57,691 bases of DNA from Myroides odoratus DSM 2801 (GTDB lineage: Bacteria; Bacteroidota; Bacteroidia; Flavobacteriales; Flavobacteriaceae): the NCBI RefSeq assembly GCF_000243275.1, contig NZ_CM001437.1:3847214-3904904 (forward strand). Reading direction: 5' to 3'. Both the position numbers and the translations under genes were made by a program. This document shows positions 27,496-36,899 of the stretch, piece after piece (the first letter of the stretch is position 1; each line of letters opens with the position of its first letter). Under the pieces are notes generated by a model. The model worked only from the letters and a program-made list of their open reading frames with translations. It was not told where the DNA came from and did not search any database.

Positions 27496-27825
27496 ATGGG
27501 AGTAACAAAATCAGAATTATTTAGTGATAAAAAGAATAGATTATCGCTTATGTTTAAGGTTTTAGGGCATCCAGCAAGACTTGCCATTCTTCAGTATATT
27601 ATCAATCAAGATGCTTGCATTTGTAATGATTTGGTAGAAGAACTTGGATTAGCTCAAGCCACTATTTCTCAGCACTTAAAAGAGCTTAAAAATAGTGGAC
27701 TTATAAAAGGGACTATTGAGGGTAAATCCGTTTGTTATTGTATTGACAATGTAGTTTGGAATGAATTCTTCAAGGAGTTTGAATTCTTCTTCGCTCAAAA
27801 AATACAATCAAAGGATTGCTGTTAA
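27496..27825 (+). CDS. arsR: ArsR-family metalloregulator
   Basis: 109 residues with a winged helix: LGHPARLAILQYIINQDACICNDLVEELGLAQATISQHLKEL in overlapping segments, then GLIKGTIEGKSVCYCID for the wing. Cysteines in ACIC are placed like the ELCVCDL arsenite site of ArsR, and the tail ends in CC. It represses the operon arsR-DUF6428-arsC-acr3 and is released by As(III). Operators lie before it and again in the gap after it. Confidence 0.92.
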   Translation: MGVTKSELFSDKKNRLSLMFKVLGHPARLAILQYIINQDACICNDLVEELGLAQATISQHLKELKNSGLIKGTIEGKSVCYCIDNVVWNEFFKEFEFFFAQKIQSKDCC

Positions 27826-27843
27826 TATTTTTTATTCAACATC

Positions 27844-27859
27844 ATCGTGATATTACGAT
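27844..27859. promoter_or_regulatory. ArsR operator 2, between arsR and the DUF6428 gene
   Basis: ATCGTGATATTACGAT differs by one base from the core of operator 1 (ATCGTAATATTACGAT). It lies 28 bp before the DUF6428 start, implying a second regulated promoter inside the operon. Confidence 0.8.
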
Positions 27860-27886
27860 ATTAAAATAATTTAAAACAGATAAAAT

Positions 27887-28339
27887 ATGAAATTATCAGA
27901 AGTAAAAGTAGTGTTAGAAAAATTAGATCGAGTAGATTTTCAATTTGAAGATGGGACGTTTGTAGCAGAACACTTCCATGTAACAGAAGTAGGTCAAGTG
28001 ACAAAGAAATTTATCGACTGCGGAGGAACAATAAGAGAAGAGGTTAAAGTAAGCTTTCAATTGTGGAATGCAGATGATTATCAGCACCGTTTAAAAGCTG
28101 GTAAATTGCTTAATATTATTCGATTGTCAGAAACAAAATTAGGTATTGTTGATGCGGAGATTGAAGTAGAAGTTCAAGGTAAAGAAACAATAGGAAAGTA
28201 TTTCTTAGCATTTAATGGAACTCACTTTCTATTAAAAAATACATTGACTGCTTGTTTAGCTGAAGATGCTTGTGGAATTACACCAAGTAATCAAGAAGCT
28301 CAAACTAGTTGTTGTGATTCTAACGCTGGATGTTGTTAA
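27887..28339 (+). CDS. DUF6428 family protein of arsenic operons
   Basis: 150 residues. MKLSEVKVVLEKLDRVDF-QFEDG and AEHFHVTEVG match the small DUF6428 proteins that sit between arsR and arsC in many Flavobacteria. A cysteine-rich tail (Cys at CLAEDAC and the terminal CCDSNAGCC) could bind arsenite. It is soluble with no signal peptide. The biochemical role is unestablished; arsenic binding or delivery is an inference from the cysteines and from its fixed position in the operon. Confidence 0.8.
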   Translation: MKLSEVKVVLEKLDRVDFQFEDGTFVAEHFHVTEVGQVTKKFIDCGGTIREEVKVSFQLWNADDYQHRLKAGKLLNIIRLSETKLGIVDAEIEVEVQGKETIGKYFLAFNGTHFLLKNTLTACLAEDACGITPSNQEAQTSCCDSNAGCC

Positions 28340-28356
28340 TCGTAAAAAAGTAAAAG

Positions 28357-28971
28357 ATGTATAAAACATTATCAACTACAATTAGCACTATGCTTGAATC
28401 AAGAGTGATAACTGATCATAGAAAAGAAGTTTTGGCTCCCTTGGTGGCTTATATTCAATCTAAGGTTGATTCAAAATCTCCAATTCGAATCAATTTTATC
28501 TGTACACATAATTCAAGAAGAAGTCATTTGACTCAGATTTGGATGCAAGTAGCGGCTAGTTACTACGGTATTCCAAATGTTACTTGTTATTCAGGAGGGA
28601 CTGAACAAACAGCTATGTATCCCATGGTTGCTACAGTTCTGAAAGAACAAGGGCTTGATGTATTTAAAATTGCAGAAGGAGAGAATCCTATTTATGCTAT
28701 AAAGTATGGTGATAATGAAGTTCCTATTATTGGTTTTTCTAAGAAGTACGATGCTGCTTTTAATCCAAGTAGTGATTTTGCAGCTGTTATGACTTGTTCA
28801 CAAGCTGATGGGGGCTGTCCTTTTATAGCAGGTGCTGAGCGCAGAATCCCTATTACATTTGAGGATCCGAAGGTATTTGATGGAACGGAAAACCAGCAAG
28901 AAGGATATTTTAATCGAAGCCTTGAAATTGCAAGTGAAATGTTTTACATCGTATCACAAATTAAAAAATAA
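28357..28971 (+). CDS. Arsenate reductase-like protein tyrosine phosphatase
   Basis: 204 residues. The low-molecular-weight phosphatase loop C-x5-R is at Cys49-Arg55 (CTHNSRRS), with a downstream VMTCSQADGGCPF segment supplying further cysteines and the ADGGCP signature of the Bacteroidota arsenate-reductase subgroup. It reduces As(V) to As(III) for export by Acr3, whose gene begins three bases after this stop. Translational coupling is therefore likely. Confidence 0.88.
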   Translation: MYKTLSTTISTMLESRVITDHRKEVLAPLVAYIQSKVDSKSPIRINFICTHNSRRSHLTQIWMQVAASYYGIPNVTCYSGGTEQTAMYPMVATVLKEQGLDVFKIAEGENPIYAIKYGDNEVPIIGFSKKYDAAFNPSSDFAAVMTCSQADGGCPFIAGAERRIPITFEDPKVFDGTENQQEGYFNRSLEIASEMFYIVSQIKK

Positions 28972-28974
28972 GTC

Positions 28975-30009
28975 ATGCAAGTTAGAATGAAATTTTTAGA
29001 TCGATACTTAACCCTTTGGATTTTCTTGGCTATGGGGATTGGTGTTCTCTTAGGAAATGTATTTCCAAGTATTTCTAATGTGATGGATAAACTGTCTATT
29101 GGAACGACTAATATTCCGTTGGCTATAGGATTAATTATCATGATGTATCCTCCACTGGCTAAGGTTGATTATAATCTATTACCATTGGCTTTTCGTGATA
29201 AAAAAGTCTTAGGCTTATCTCTTTTCTTAAACTGGATTGTAGGACCTATTTTAATGTTTGTTCTTGCTATTATTTTCATGCGTGATGAACCTGATTATAT
29301 GGTAGGGTTAATCCTTATTGGTTTAGCCAGATGTATTGCCATGGTGATTGTATGGAATGATTTAGCAAAAGGTAATCGAGAATATGCAGCTTTACTGATT
29401 GCATTAAATAGTGTTTTCCAAGTGCTGTTTTATAGCTTCTTTGTTTGGCTTTTTATCAACGTATTACCTTCTTATTTTGGATTTGCTGATTATGCTATTT
29501 CAATTAAGATGAGCGATGTTGTACAAAGTGTGCTTATTTATTTAGGAATTCCATTTTTAGCAGGTTTTTTAAGTCATAAGTATCTCATTAGAATAAAAGG
29601 AGAAGCTTGGTTTACGCGTAAGTTTATCCCTTTTATATCACCCTTTACTTTATATGCTTTACTCTTTACCATTGTACTTATGTTTAGCTTAAAAGGAGAA
29701 CAAATTGTTCAATTACCGATGCTGGTAGTTAAGGTTGCTATTCCACTTGTTATCTATTTTGCCTTGATGTTCTTTGTTAGTTTCTTTTTAAACAAGTCAA
29801 TGAATGTGGATTATGATAAAAATGCGGCCATCTCTTTTACTGCAGCAGGTAATAATTTTGAACTGGCTATCGCTGTTGCTATTGCTGTATTTGGGATACA
29901 TTCTCCTCAAGCTTTTGTAGGTGTTATCGGACCTTTAGTAGAAGTTCCTGTACTGATTCTACTGGTACGAGTGAGTTTGTGGATGAAAAAGAAATATTAT
30001 GCAAAGTGA
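28975..30009 (+). CDS. acr3: Acr3 arsenite efflux permease
   Basis: 344 residues with ten membrane helices. The Acr3 signature [18 protein letters not shown] carries the essential Cys120, and PLVEVPVLI near the end carries the conserved glutamate. It pumps As(III) out using the proton gradient. It is the last gene of the arsenic operon. A second in-frame ATG at 28987 is also possible; the first is kept because of the tight spacing to the upstream stop. Confidence 0.95.
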   Translation: MQVRMKFLDRYLTLWIFLAMGIGVLLGNVFPSISNVMDKLSIGTTNIPLAIGLIIMMYPPLAKVDYNLLPLAFRDKKVLGLSLFLNWIVGPILMFVLAIIFMRDEPDYMVGLILIGLARCIAMVIVWNDLAKGNREYAALLIALNSVFQVLFYSFFVWLFINVLPSYFGFADYAISIKMSDVVQSVLIYLGIPFLAGFLSHKYLIRIKGEAWFTRKFIPFISPFTLYALLFTIVLMFSLKGEQIVQLPMLVVKVAIPLVIYFALMFFVSFFLNKSMNVDYDKNAAISFTAAGNNFELAIAVAIAVFGIHSPQAFVGVIGPLVEVPVLILLVRVSLWMKKKYYAK

Positions 30010-30092
30010 TAAAATATAGTTGTTTTTAAATCGTTTCAAATCGTTTCTATTAAATTAATCACTAGAATAAATCAATTCATCATTTATTTTTT

Positions 30093-30100
30093 TATTTTTG
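30093..30100 (+). promoter_or_regulatory. Candidate -7 element for the lipocalin gene
   Basis: TATTTTTG fits TAnnTTTG and ends 17 bp before the lipocalin ATG; no convincing -33 box. Confidence 0.35.
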
Positions 30101-30117
30101 AGATAAACTAATTTTTT

Positions 30118-30684
30118 ATGAATTTACAAGTGTTTTATAGAATAAGTTTTTTTGCTATTCTATCTTTTTTGTTTGTGTCATGTAATGCAAGTACAATACC
30201 AGAAAAAGCTAAACCCGTTGAAAATTTTGATGTAAATCGTTATTTGGGAACATGGTATGAAATTGCTCGGTTTGATTTTTATTTTGAAAGAGATTTAAAT
30301 AATACCACAGCTTACTATAGTTTGGACGAGAAAGGAAATCTCAAGGTTTTAAATCGAGGTTTTAATGTTAAAACCAAAGAATGGAAACAAGCAGAAGGAA
30401 TAGCTAAGTTCAGAGCAGAGAAAAATATAGGGGCACTTAAAGTTAGCTTTTTTGGTCCTTTTTATTCGGGTTATAATGTCATTGCATTAGATTCAGATTA
30501 TAAGTATGCTCTAATAGCAGGAAAAGATCTTGATTATTTATGGATTTTATCTCGAGAAAAAAGTATTCCCGAAGCTATTAAACAACAATACTTGACACTA
30601 GCTAATGAAATTGGTTATGATGTATCTCGTTTGATTTGGGTTGAACATGACAAGGAAGATATGTCGGTAATAAAGTTTAAATAA
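30118..30684 (+). CDS. Lipocalin-family lipoprotein (Blc-like)
   Basis: 188 residues. A lipobox (FLFVSC, Cys22) predicts lipid attachment and outer-membrane location. The mature domain opens with RYLGTWYEIARFD-FYFERDL, the GxW and fatty-acid-binding opening of bacterial lipocalins, and has YNVIALDSDYKYALIAGKD and YLWILSREKSIP. Such proteins bind lipids or other hydrophobic ligands at the outer membrane. It is a single gene, convergent with chrA. Confidence 0.92.
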   Translation: MNLQVFYRISFFAILSFLFVSCNASTIPEKAKPVENFDVNRYLGTWYEIARFDFYFERDLNNTTAYYSLDEKGNLKVLNRGFNVKTKEWKQAEGIAKFRAEKNIGALKVSFFGPFYSGYNVIALDSDYKYALIAGKDLDYLWILSREKSIPEAIKQQYLTLANEIGYDVSRLIWVEHDKEDMSVIKFK

Positions 30685-30703
30685 ATACAAGAAAAGCGAG
30701 TAA

Positions 30704-31837
30704 TTAAAAGAGAAGATACCCCAAAAAAGCTCCTGTTAAAACAATAAAAGCACTATTTACTTTTTTAAATTTAAAAACGAGTATACCACTAAGTAGGGTA
30801 ATAACAAGGGTTTGCCAGTTCAGCAACACATCTCGTGTCATCGTTATACAAACAGCAACAATCAAGGCGACAGAAGTAACATTCACCGCGTCTAAAAAGA
30901 CAGATAATCCTTTTGAGTTGCGAAGTTTTTTCATCAATGGGTTTAGTAAGGCTACTAGAATAAAGGATGGTAAAAAAATTGCAACAGTTGAAAGAATTGC
31001 TCCAGATAAACCATTAATTTGAAAACCAATAAAAGTAACGGAAGAGAAAACAGGTCCTGGTGTGAATTGCCCTACAGCAATAGAATCTATAAGTTGTTCT
31101 TTGGTGAGTAAACCTGTTTGCACGAGTTCTGTATCTAAAAAAGCAAATAATACATAGCCACTACCGTACAGTATAGCCCCTATTTTAAGAAAAATCCAAA
31201 ATAGCTGCATATTGGTATTGGTGAAAAGAGTATTTTGTATACTAAGTAAGAAGGGTAATGGAAGAAAACTTTGTAAGGTACTTCGATTTGTAGTATTAAT
31301 ATAAAAAACTACATAAGCTAAAAATCCAGCTCCAAACATTAAAATGATCTCATTAGTCCCAAATAAAGAAGCTACTAAGACAATAAGTCCTATAAAGGCT
31401 AAGAATAAGGATTTAATAGATTTTTTGGCTAGTGGAAATACAGCTCCAAGGATAATAGCAATAATGGCAGGTTTAATTCCATAGATAAAGGGTTGAACTT
31501 GCGGTAATTCTCCATAATTTTTATAAAAATAAGCCAATACACCTGTAAGTAAAACCGCAGGAAGAATAAAACAAAGCCCTGCAATTATAAGACCTTTCCA
31601 GCCCGCTTTATCATAACCAATGTGAATGGCCATTTCTGTACTGTTAGGGCCAGGAATTAAATTAGTAGCACCAAGTAGATCTAGAAAGTGTTGTTCATCC
31701 ATCCATTTTCTTTTTACAACTACTTCCTCTCTCATCATTGCAATATGAGCCGCAGGACCTCCAAAACCAATAATCCCTAATTTTGTAAAGACCTTGATTA
31801 TTTCTTTGAGACTTACTTCACCTTGTTTGGTATTCAT
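30704..31837 (-). CDS. chrA: Chromate transporter ChrA
   Basis: 377 residues with two CHR halves. The N-terminal half has GFGGPAAHIAMMREEVV, LLGATNLIPGPNSTEMAIHIGY; the second half has FTPGPVFSSVTFIGFQ, the repeated PGP motif. It is a bidomain CHR protein expected to export chromate. The AraC regulator at 31916 lies 78 bp upstream on the same strand and may control it. Confidence 0.92.
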   Translation of the reverse strand: MNTKQGEVSLKEIIKVFTKLGIIGFGGPAAHIAMMREEVVVKRKWMDEQHFLDLLGATNLIPGPNSTEMAIHIGYDKAGWKGLIIAGLCFILPAVLLTGVLAYFYKNYGELPQVQPFIYGIKPAIIAIILGAVFPLAKKSIKSLFLAFIGLIVLVASLFGTNEIILMFGAGFLAYVVFYINTTNRSTLQSFLPLPFLLSIQNTLFTNTNMQLFWIFLKIGAILYGSGYVLFAFLDTELVQTGLLTKEQLIDSIAVGQFTPGPVFSSVTFIGFQINGLSGAILSTVAIFLPSFILVALLNPLMKKLRNSKGLSVFLDAVNVTSVALIVAVCITMTRDVLLNWQTLVITLLSGILVFKFKKVNSAFIVLTGAFLGYLLF

Positions 31838-31915
31838 ATCTTAAGAATTTTTAATCATACAAATATGTCACAATTAGAACCTAAAATAAGGTGAATTTGA
31901 AAAAAGAATGGTACT

Positions 31916-32737
31916 TTAAATTTCCCGAAATGCTTTAGGAGTAATACCCATATAGCGCTTGAAGTATTTTATAAAGTAAGAAGAGTCACTAAAGTTTAGG
32001 TTGTAAGCAATTTCACTAACACTGTTGCTAGAGTATAGTAATTGTCTTTTTGCTTCATCAATAATATGTTCTGCTAATATTTCAGATGCTGACTGTTGGA
32101 GTGTTTTGCGACAGATGGCATTTAGCTTTTGTGGTGAAATTTTTAATCTTTGAGCATAATAGGCAACACTATTATGTAAGTTATTTGTTTGCTTTAAAAA
32201 ATCCTGAAACAAGGCGATCGTATCGCTTTTATTTACGGAAGTAGAAAAAGAAGTAGATCTTGCTATTATCTTAGCCAATAAAGCTTTTAGTAGACCTTCT
32301 GTTACCGTAAAATCCTTCTCTGATACAAGTAGATGAAATAATGCATCAATATTTTGGGTATCATTTATTTTTAAGCAAGTAAAATGACTTAATTGGGACA
32401 GGAGATCTCTTAACTTATAATCTAATGAGGCTTGTAAGAACTCTTTTTTTAATAGAACTACAAAGCCTTTAGGTTTACTTGTAATATCCCAAAAATGAAC
32501 TTGCTCCTTTTGTATAAAAAAAACTGTAGGAGTAGTTATCGAAAATACAGCTTGATCAATTGTATGAAAGCCTGTTCCCTCGCTTAAATAAATAATTTCG
32601 AAGTAATTATTGTGTTTATGTGGATTTGTTTTGCGAATTTCTTGCCTAAAAGGAGAAACTTTCATGAGAGTTCTTGTCTCAATTTTATTTTTTATTGCTA
32701 TAGGTCTATTCAAGATAGTTTGGTTAAAAATATACAA
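31916..32737 (-). CDS. AraC-family transcriptional regulator
   Basis: 273 residues. The N-terminal half is cupin-like (HKHNNYFEIIYLSEGTGFHTID), the C-terminal 100 residues hold the two helix-turn-helix motifs with SVSEIAYNLNFSDSSYFIKYFKRYMGITPKAFRE. It regulates transcription in response to an unknown small ligand. It lies directly upstream of chrA in the same direction; chromate control is only a positional guess. Confidence 0.88.
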   Translation of the reverse strand: MYIFNQTILNRPIAIKNKIETRTLMKVSPFRQEIRKTNPHKHNNYFEIIYLSEGTGFHTIDQAVFSITTPTVFFIQKEQVHFWDITSKPKGFVVLLKKEFLQASLDYKLRDLLSQLSHFTCLKINDTQNIDALFHLLVSEKDFTVTEGLLKALLAKIIARSTSFSTSVNKSDTIALFQDFLKQTNNLHNSVAYYAQRLKISPQKLNAICRKTLQQSASEILAEHIIDEAKRQLLYSSNSVSEIAYNLNFSDSSYFIKYFKRYMGITPKAFREI

Positions 32738-32786
32738 GAGTAAAACTAACTATATTTTTGTTATTTACGTAAACATATAATTTGTT

Positions 32787-33090
32787 GTGATAAGTTTTTT
32801 TTTAAAACTATTTCTAAGTCATGTACTATGTTTCAAAATATTCAATCATAAAAAAATCATGGCTACATTATTCTTATTTGGTTCTATAGTTACTGCCCAA
32901 ATAGGAGTTAAAACTCCAAATGTAAGGAGTAAATTAACTGTAAATGGTTTTATATCTGTAAAGTTATGTTACAGTTAGAACTGTTCAATATGAAATTTGG
33001 GAGGATGATTACAATATTTCTTATATAGGAGGAAATGAAGATATAGGTATTTTAGTTTTAGTTAATTATGATTGTAATCAGGCAAAGTAA
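32787..33090 (+). pseudogene. Relic of a QIGV-type exported protein
   Basis: A signal peptide followed by AQIGVKTPNVRSKLTVNGF (frame ending at 32978) parallels the opening of the intact protein at 43326 (AQIGVNTSDITSTLTVNG). Another frame continues the similarity with YEIWEDDYNISYIGGNEDIG against YQIAEDDYNLAFNGEGSG and then stops at 33088-33090. Thus an N-terminal third survives, frameshifted, and the rest is gone. It is not expected to be functional. Confidence 0.65.
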
Positions 33091-33289
33091 AATGATTTCA
33101 ATTATTATTTCTAGTACTTTTTTACACTTTATCAATACCGTTTTTTATTTTGTTATTCTATTTGCAGTATTATATTTTACTGTGAAAGTAGATTTATCAT
33201 AGATTGATATTCTATTTAAATCATTCAAGTTAACAATGATTATGTTTTCTGATAGATAAGCAGTATAGCAATTTTTAAAAATAAAAATT

Positions 33290-33730
33290 ATGAAAGTGAA
33301 ATTCATTAAACTAATCATTTTTAATCTGTTTTTATGCTTTATAAGTGTACTTGTGAGTTGTGATAATGGAGGAAGTAAAAATAAAGAATTGATAGAACAA
33401 AAAGATGTAAATCAGGTTAATGTAAGGAAAAAATGGATAATAACTCATTTTATGTTTACTGATAGTTGTAAGACTAATACTAGATTGAAGTATCAATTGT
33501 CATCTATACATTTAGACTTAAAAAATAATAGGTATACAGCTATAGATCAATATTCTTTAATTGAGGATGAAGGAAGTTGGAGCTTGAAAAATAGTATTAT
33601 TGAATTAATATCCGATAAAGGAGATTATTATTTAAAAGCTAGAATTAATACTCTTTCAAATAATGAAATGGAAGCTGATGTTTTAGATCATCAAGATTTA
33701 GTAGGTGTAGAATTGATTTCTATTAAGTAG
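33290..33730 (+). CDS. Small lipoprotein, lipocalin-like fold possible
   Basis: 146 residues with a lipobox VLVSC (Cys24) after a hydrophobic leader, so it is probably membrane-anchored. The mature part has KKWIITHFMF, a IHLDLKNNRYTAIDQYSLIEDEGSWSLK-type pattern of alternating strands, and no cysteines that look catalytic. The W-x-Y-strand style resembles small lipocalin-like proteins of Bacteroidota, but I am not certain. A TTTTTTACACTTTA motif occurs 159 bp upstream. It stands alone. Confidence 0.65.
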   Translation: MKVKFIKLIIFNLFLCFISVLVSCDNGGSKNKELIEQKDVNQVNVRKKWIITHFMFTDSCKTNTRLKYQLSSIHLDLKNNRYTAIDQYSLIEDEGSWSLKNSIIELISDKGDYYLKARINTLSNNEMEADVLDHQDLVGVELISIK

Positions 33731-33887
33731 TTTAGTTAACTGATTGGTTTTTAGGTTTTTTTAAAAACAGATAAAATAAAAGATAATATTATTGGTCGCA
33801 AATTGTTGTTTAAACTATGAACTTTAATGCATTTAGCTTTCAGCTTCTAAAAATGTTTACCATAGGTATATGGAATATCAATGAACA

Positions 33888-34213
33888 AGTGGACATAGCG
33901 CATCTATTTTAAGTGCTTACATAGGTTGTTTAACCAAATATCGTTATCCAGTTTTGGAAGGTGATATTCAGATTCGTTGTTTGATTATTCAAATTTTAAA
34001 AGATGTTGTATCGAAAAATCATGTTCATCTTTATATATAGAATATCGTTGATCTCAAAACATAAATAATATTGTAAGGCTCATCAAGGGGAGTACCTCAA
34101 AGAAATTACAAATGGAATTTCCTAAATTGAAACAAAGGCATTGGGGACGTCACTTTTGGGCAATAGTTTTTGGAGCACAGGATAGTGGTTTATTTTTTTT
34201 AGAAAAGAGTTAA
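33888..34213 (+). pseudogene. IS200/IS605 TnpA transposase remnant
   Basis: One frame reads TKYRYPVLEGDIQIRC, then LKDVVSKNHVHLYI and a stop; a second reads VRLIKGSTSKKLQMEFP, then KLKQRHWGRHFWAIVFGA. These are the core motifs of the Y1 transposase (HUH motif HVH; the K-G-S-S-L-Q-EFP block; WGRHFWA). The catalytic tyrosine region and C-terminal end are missing, and frameshifts and stops interrupt it. It is a dead mobile element. Confidence 0.85.
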
Positions 34214-34248
34214 TTAGAGTACGTTTTAGTTTTTATATTTTTTTAATT

Positions 34249-34303
34249 AGTCCTAGTAATACTGATCAATATTATTGTTAGTATTACTGGGACTTTTCTT
34301 TTA
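34249..34303 (+). terminator. Terminator downstream of the IS200 relic
   Basis: A 15-bp stem with a single mismatched position (AGTCC-AGTAATACT arms at 34249-34263 and 34280-34294) followed by TTTTCTTTT. It may originally have served the lipoprotein gene at 33290, now separated by the IS relic. Confidence 0.7.
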
Positions 34304-35123
34304 AATACTTATTACATAAGTATCGTTCATATAATTTTAGGCATATTATGGTAATGTCTTAATAATGAGATTAAATTGACTATTATCTACCAACTACTTC
34401 TATATAAATTATATTTAAATATTAATATAATTAAAGGTGTTTAGTTTCGATTCGTATCAGTGTTTTCGGAGCACTTGTGCTGGTTTTTTAATCAAATTGT
34501 GTCGGTAATTCCGTTTTATATTTTTTTATGATATTCAGTTTATCAATAAATGCCAATTTTTTAAAATTGATATACGTGAAAATTTGTAGTATATAAAAAC
34601 TAATTATCTTAATTTACTAAGTGCTTTGTCTGTCAATAGTAGTTTTCATTAACTTTAAACTAACTAAAGTAGTATACTTTTTATTTCAGCTACTGCTCTC
34701 TACAAAGTTTACATAGTATTTCTGACTTTAATCATTTATTCTACTCTTGTAATTCTGTTTATAGTTAGGGTTTTAGTAAAAGCTATATAATTCTGATAAA
34801 CTCATTGTCTTTTTAATAAGAACTCTGCCCAATTTTTCTGTTTACTACATATGAACAGAATGAAAAATAAATGGTATTTAGATGTTGAAATAGTTTGATT
34901 ATTTTTTTAATTAAATAATTTTACCTTTTTGATAAATGTTTATTTTGCTCATAATCAGTTTTTTATATTGTTTGTGTTTTGTAAAATAGTTTCGGTTTAT
35001 TTTGTTTTATTTTTTTTACACTTTAGGATGTTGAGGCTGAAAATCAGTCATTTATTTGCGGTCGAAATAAATGTAAAGGATCGCTTTTATGATCTGAAGT
35101 AAAATTAATAATAGATAATAATC
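34304..35123. other. Gene-free AT-rich leader of module B
   Basis: About 820 bp with no credible frame. It contains a small AGCAC/GTGCT hairpin with a T run near 34470 and the TTTTTTACACTTTA motif at 35012-35025, 99 bp before the first gene of module B. Confidence 0.45.
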
Positions 35124-36794
35124 ATGAAAAAAATTACAGTAATTGCCGCTTTATTAGGAGGAATTTGTTTTGCACAAGCTCAAGTTGGAATAGGTACATC
35201 TAGGCCTAAAGATTCAGCTCTTTTAGATTTAACAGCATCAGATAAAGGTATTTTAATCCCTAGAGTGGAATTAACTAGTAGTAATGTTTTTGCTCCAATT
35301 GTGGGAGATAAAGAAGAAGGGCTACTTGTTTATAATACAAAAAAAGCGGGTTCAGGTGATACAGCTGTTGAACCAGGATTTTATTTTTGGAAGAAAGAAA
35401 ATAATGGACACTGGGAGCGTGTTAGTAGCAAAGGAGATATTGAGACGGTAATCAATAATATGGGAACGGATGTTGAATCTATAGTGGAGTTACTTCAAAA
35501 AGCATATCCATCTAATAAATTAGGTGATTCTCCTACCACAGAGAAAGCAGGAGGGATGGTGTATACCCCTGGAGAGAATGGAGGCAATAGCAAAATAGGA
35601 TATGTTGTTTATGATACAGCTTCTAGTGGATATAAGACTATAGATGTGACATCAGAGTTTGAAGCGATAGTGTCAGGTACTGAATCTAATACTACTATTG
35701 TGTCATATAAGAATGAACAATATTATTTATCAGAAAGTTATATGCGTTCAGGCGCATCAACAGATACCTCAACTTGGCAAAGAGTACCTGATGGTGCGAT
35801 TAAAATAGAAGTAGTTGGTGCAATTTCAGAAAATATCAAGAATATCCTAGAAAATGTTATAGTTGAAGTTGACGGGAGACAATATTCATTCGAGGATTAT
35901 ATTGAATATATCTCAGAAACTACTAAAAAGGATGGAGAAACTAAAATTGTGCTAGATACAGATGGTCAAGCAGAGTTTCAAACTTGGGATAAAGTCGGAG
36001 AAGCATGGAAAGTAGTTAGTAATGATAAGTTCTCTAGAATTGTAAAAGCAAATGAAACTCAAACAACTCTTACTCGTAGTGAAAATGGACAAGATTATGC
36101 TAAACTAGCATTAGATCCTAAGGCTCAGGGAAAAGTTGTTTATGAATTTACAGATGAAAAAGGAGAAACCAGTTATATTGATTTAGGGGGGGATATTAAA
36201 TATGTTATTGAAAATAATAATGATATCTATGAATCCATCCAAAATATTATTAATCAAGGAGGAAATGTGTATTATGGTAAAATTGCAGGAGGTACTGAGA
36301 ATGTATTGTATATGAAAGACACAAGTGTTGAACCTGCAGTAGATACACCTATTGATATTTCTCAAACAATTATTAATAATATTACAACCAATATGACGGA
36401 TGAAAATATTAATATTTTTAAAAATCAATTAGGTAATACAATTAATGTTGGTGGTGAGTCATCTTCTTTTACAGGTGATACATATGTTAAAGGAGGGGTT
36501 ACATATTATATTTATAAAGGTTTATATTCAGCTACTATTGAAGGAAAAACGGCTGATATTAAAAGTAATGGGGGAAAGATTAGAATAGATAAACCTGTGT
36601 TTGAGATTGTATCTATAAACTTAAAGTATGGAATAGGAACTCCTGCCCCTGTTACTGGTTTGACACTTTCAGGAAATGACATTGCTTTTAAGATAGGTTC
36701 AGGTAGTTATTATATTGTATTGTCTGCAGAAGATCTTTCAGTTGATGTTGTTGTAGAGTTTGCATCTACACAAAAACCTGCAGGTATAGAGTAA
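35124..36794 (+). CDS. VGIGT-type exported surface protein (module B)
   Basis: 556 residues. After the signal peptide (ending FAQAQ) it opens with VGIGTSRPKDSALLDL and GILIPRVEL, then LLVYNTKKAG and PGFYFWKK, an N-terminal module shared with the protein at 55831. It has single diverged copies of elements from the 90-residue repeat (VKANETQTTL, VIENNNDIYESIQNIINQGGNVYY in part) rather than a tandem array. It has no type B sorting domain. It starts module B, in the place the repeat protein holds in module A. I infer a stalk or tip protein of a surface structure; the function is unknown. Confidence 0.78.
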   Translation: MKKITVIAALLGGICFAQAQVGIGTSRPKDSALLDLTASDKGILIPRVELTSSNVFAPIVGDKEEGLLVYNTKKAGSGDTAVEPGFYFWKKENNGHWERVSSKGDIETVINNMGTDVESIVELLQKAYPSNKLGDSPTTEKAGGMVYTPGENGGNSKIGYVVYDTASSGYKTIDVTSEFEAIVSGTESNTTIVSYKNEQYYLSESYMRSGASTDTSTWQRVPDGAIKIEVVGAISENIKNILENVIVEVDGRQYSFEDYIEYISETTKKDGETKIVLDTDGQAEFQTWDKVGEAWKVVSNDKFSRIVKANETQTTLTRSENGQDYAKLALDPKAQGKVVYEFTDEKGETSYIDLGGDIKYVIENNNDIYESIQNIINQGGNVYYGKIAGGTENVLYMKDTSVEPAVDTPIDISQTIINNITTNMTDENINIFKNQLGNTINVGGESSSFTGDTYVKGGVTYYIYKGLYSATIEGKTADIKSNGGKIRIDKPVFEIVSINLKYGIGTPAPVTGLTLSGNDIAFKIGSGSYYIVLSAEDLSVDVVVEFASTQKPAGIE

Positions 36795-36899
36795 AAATGT
36801 TGTATTTAAATGATTTTGCGAAGCCTGTTAAAGTTCATCTTTAATAGGCTTAATAATAAATTAGAATTAAAAACTTTTTTAATCTTATAGCTGATAACA

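Noticed and set aside
36183..36428. Minus-strand frame rich in Ile/Asn inside the VGIGT-type gene
   Set aside because: Low-complexity antisense shadow.
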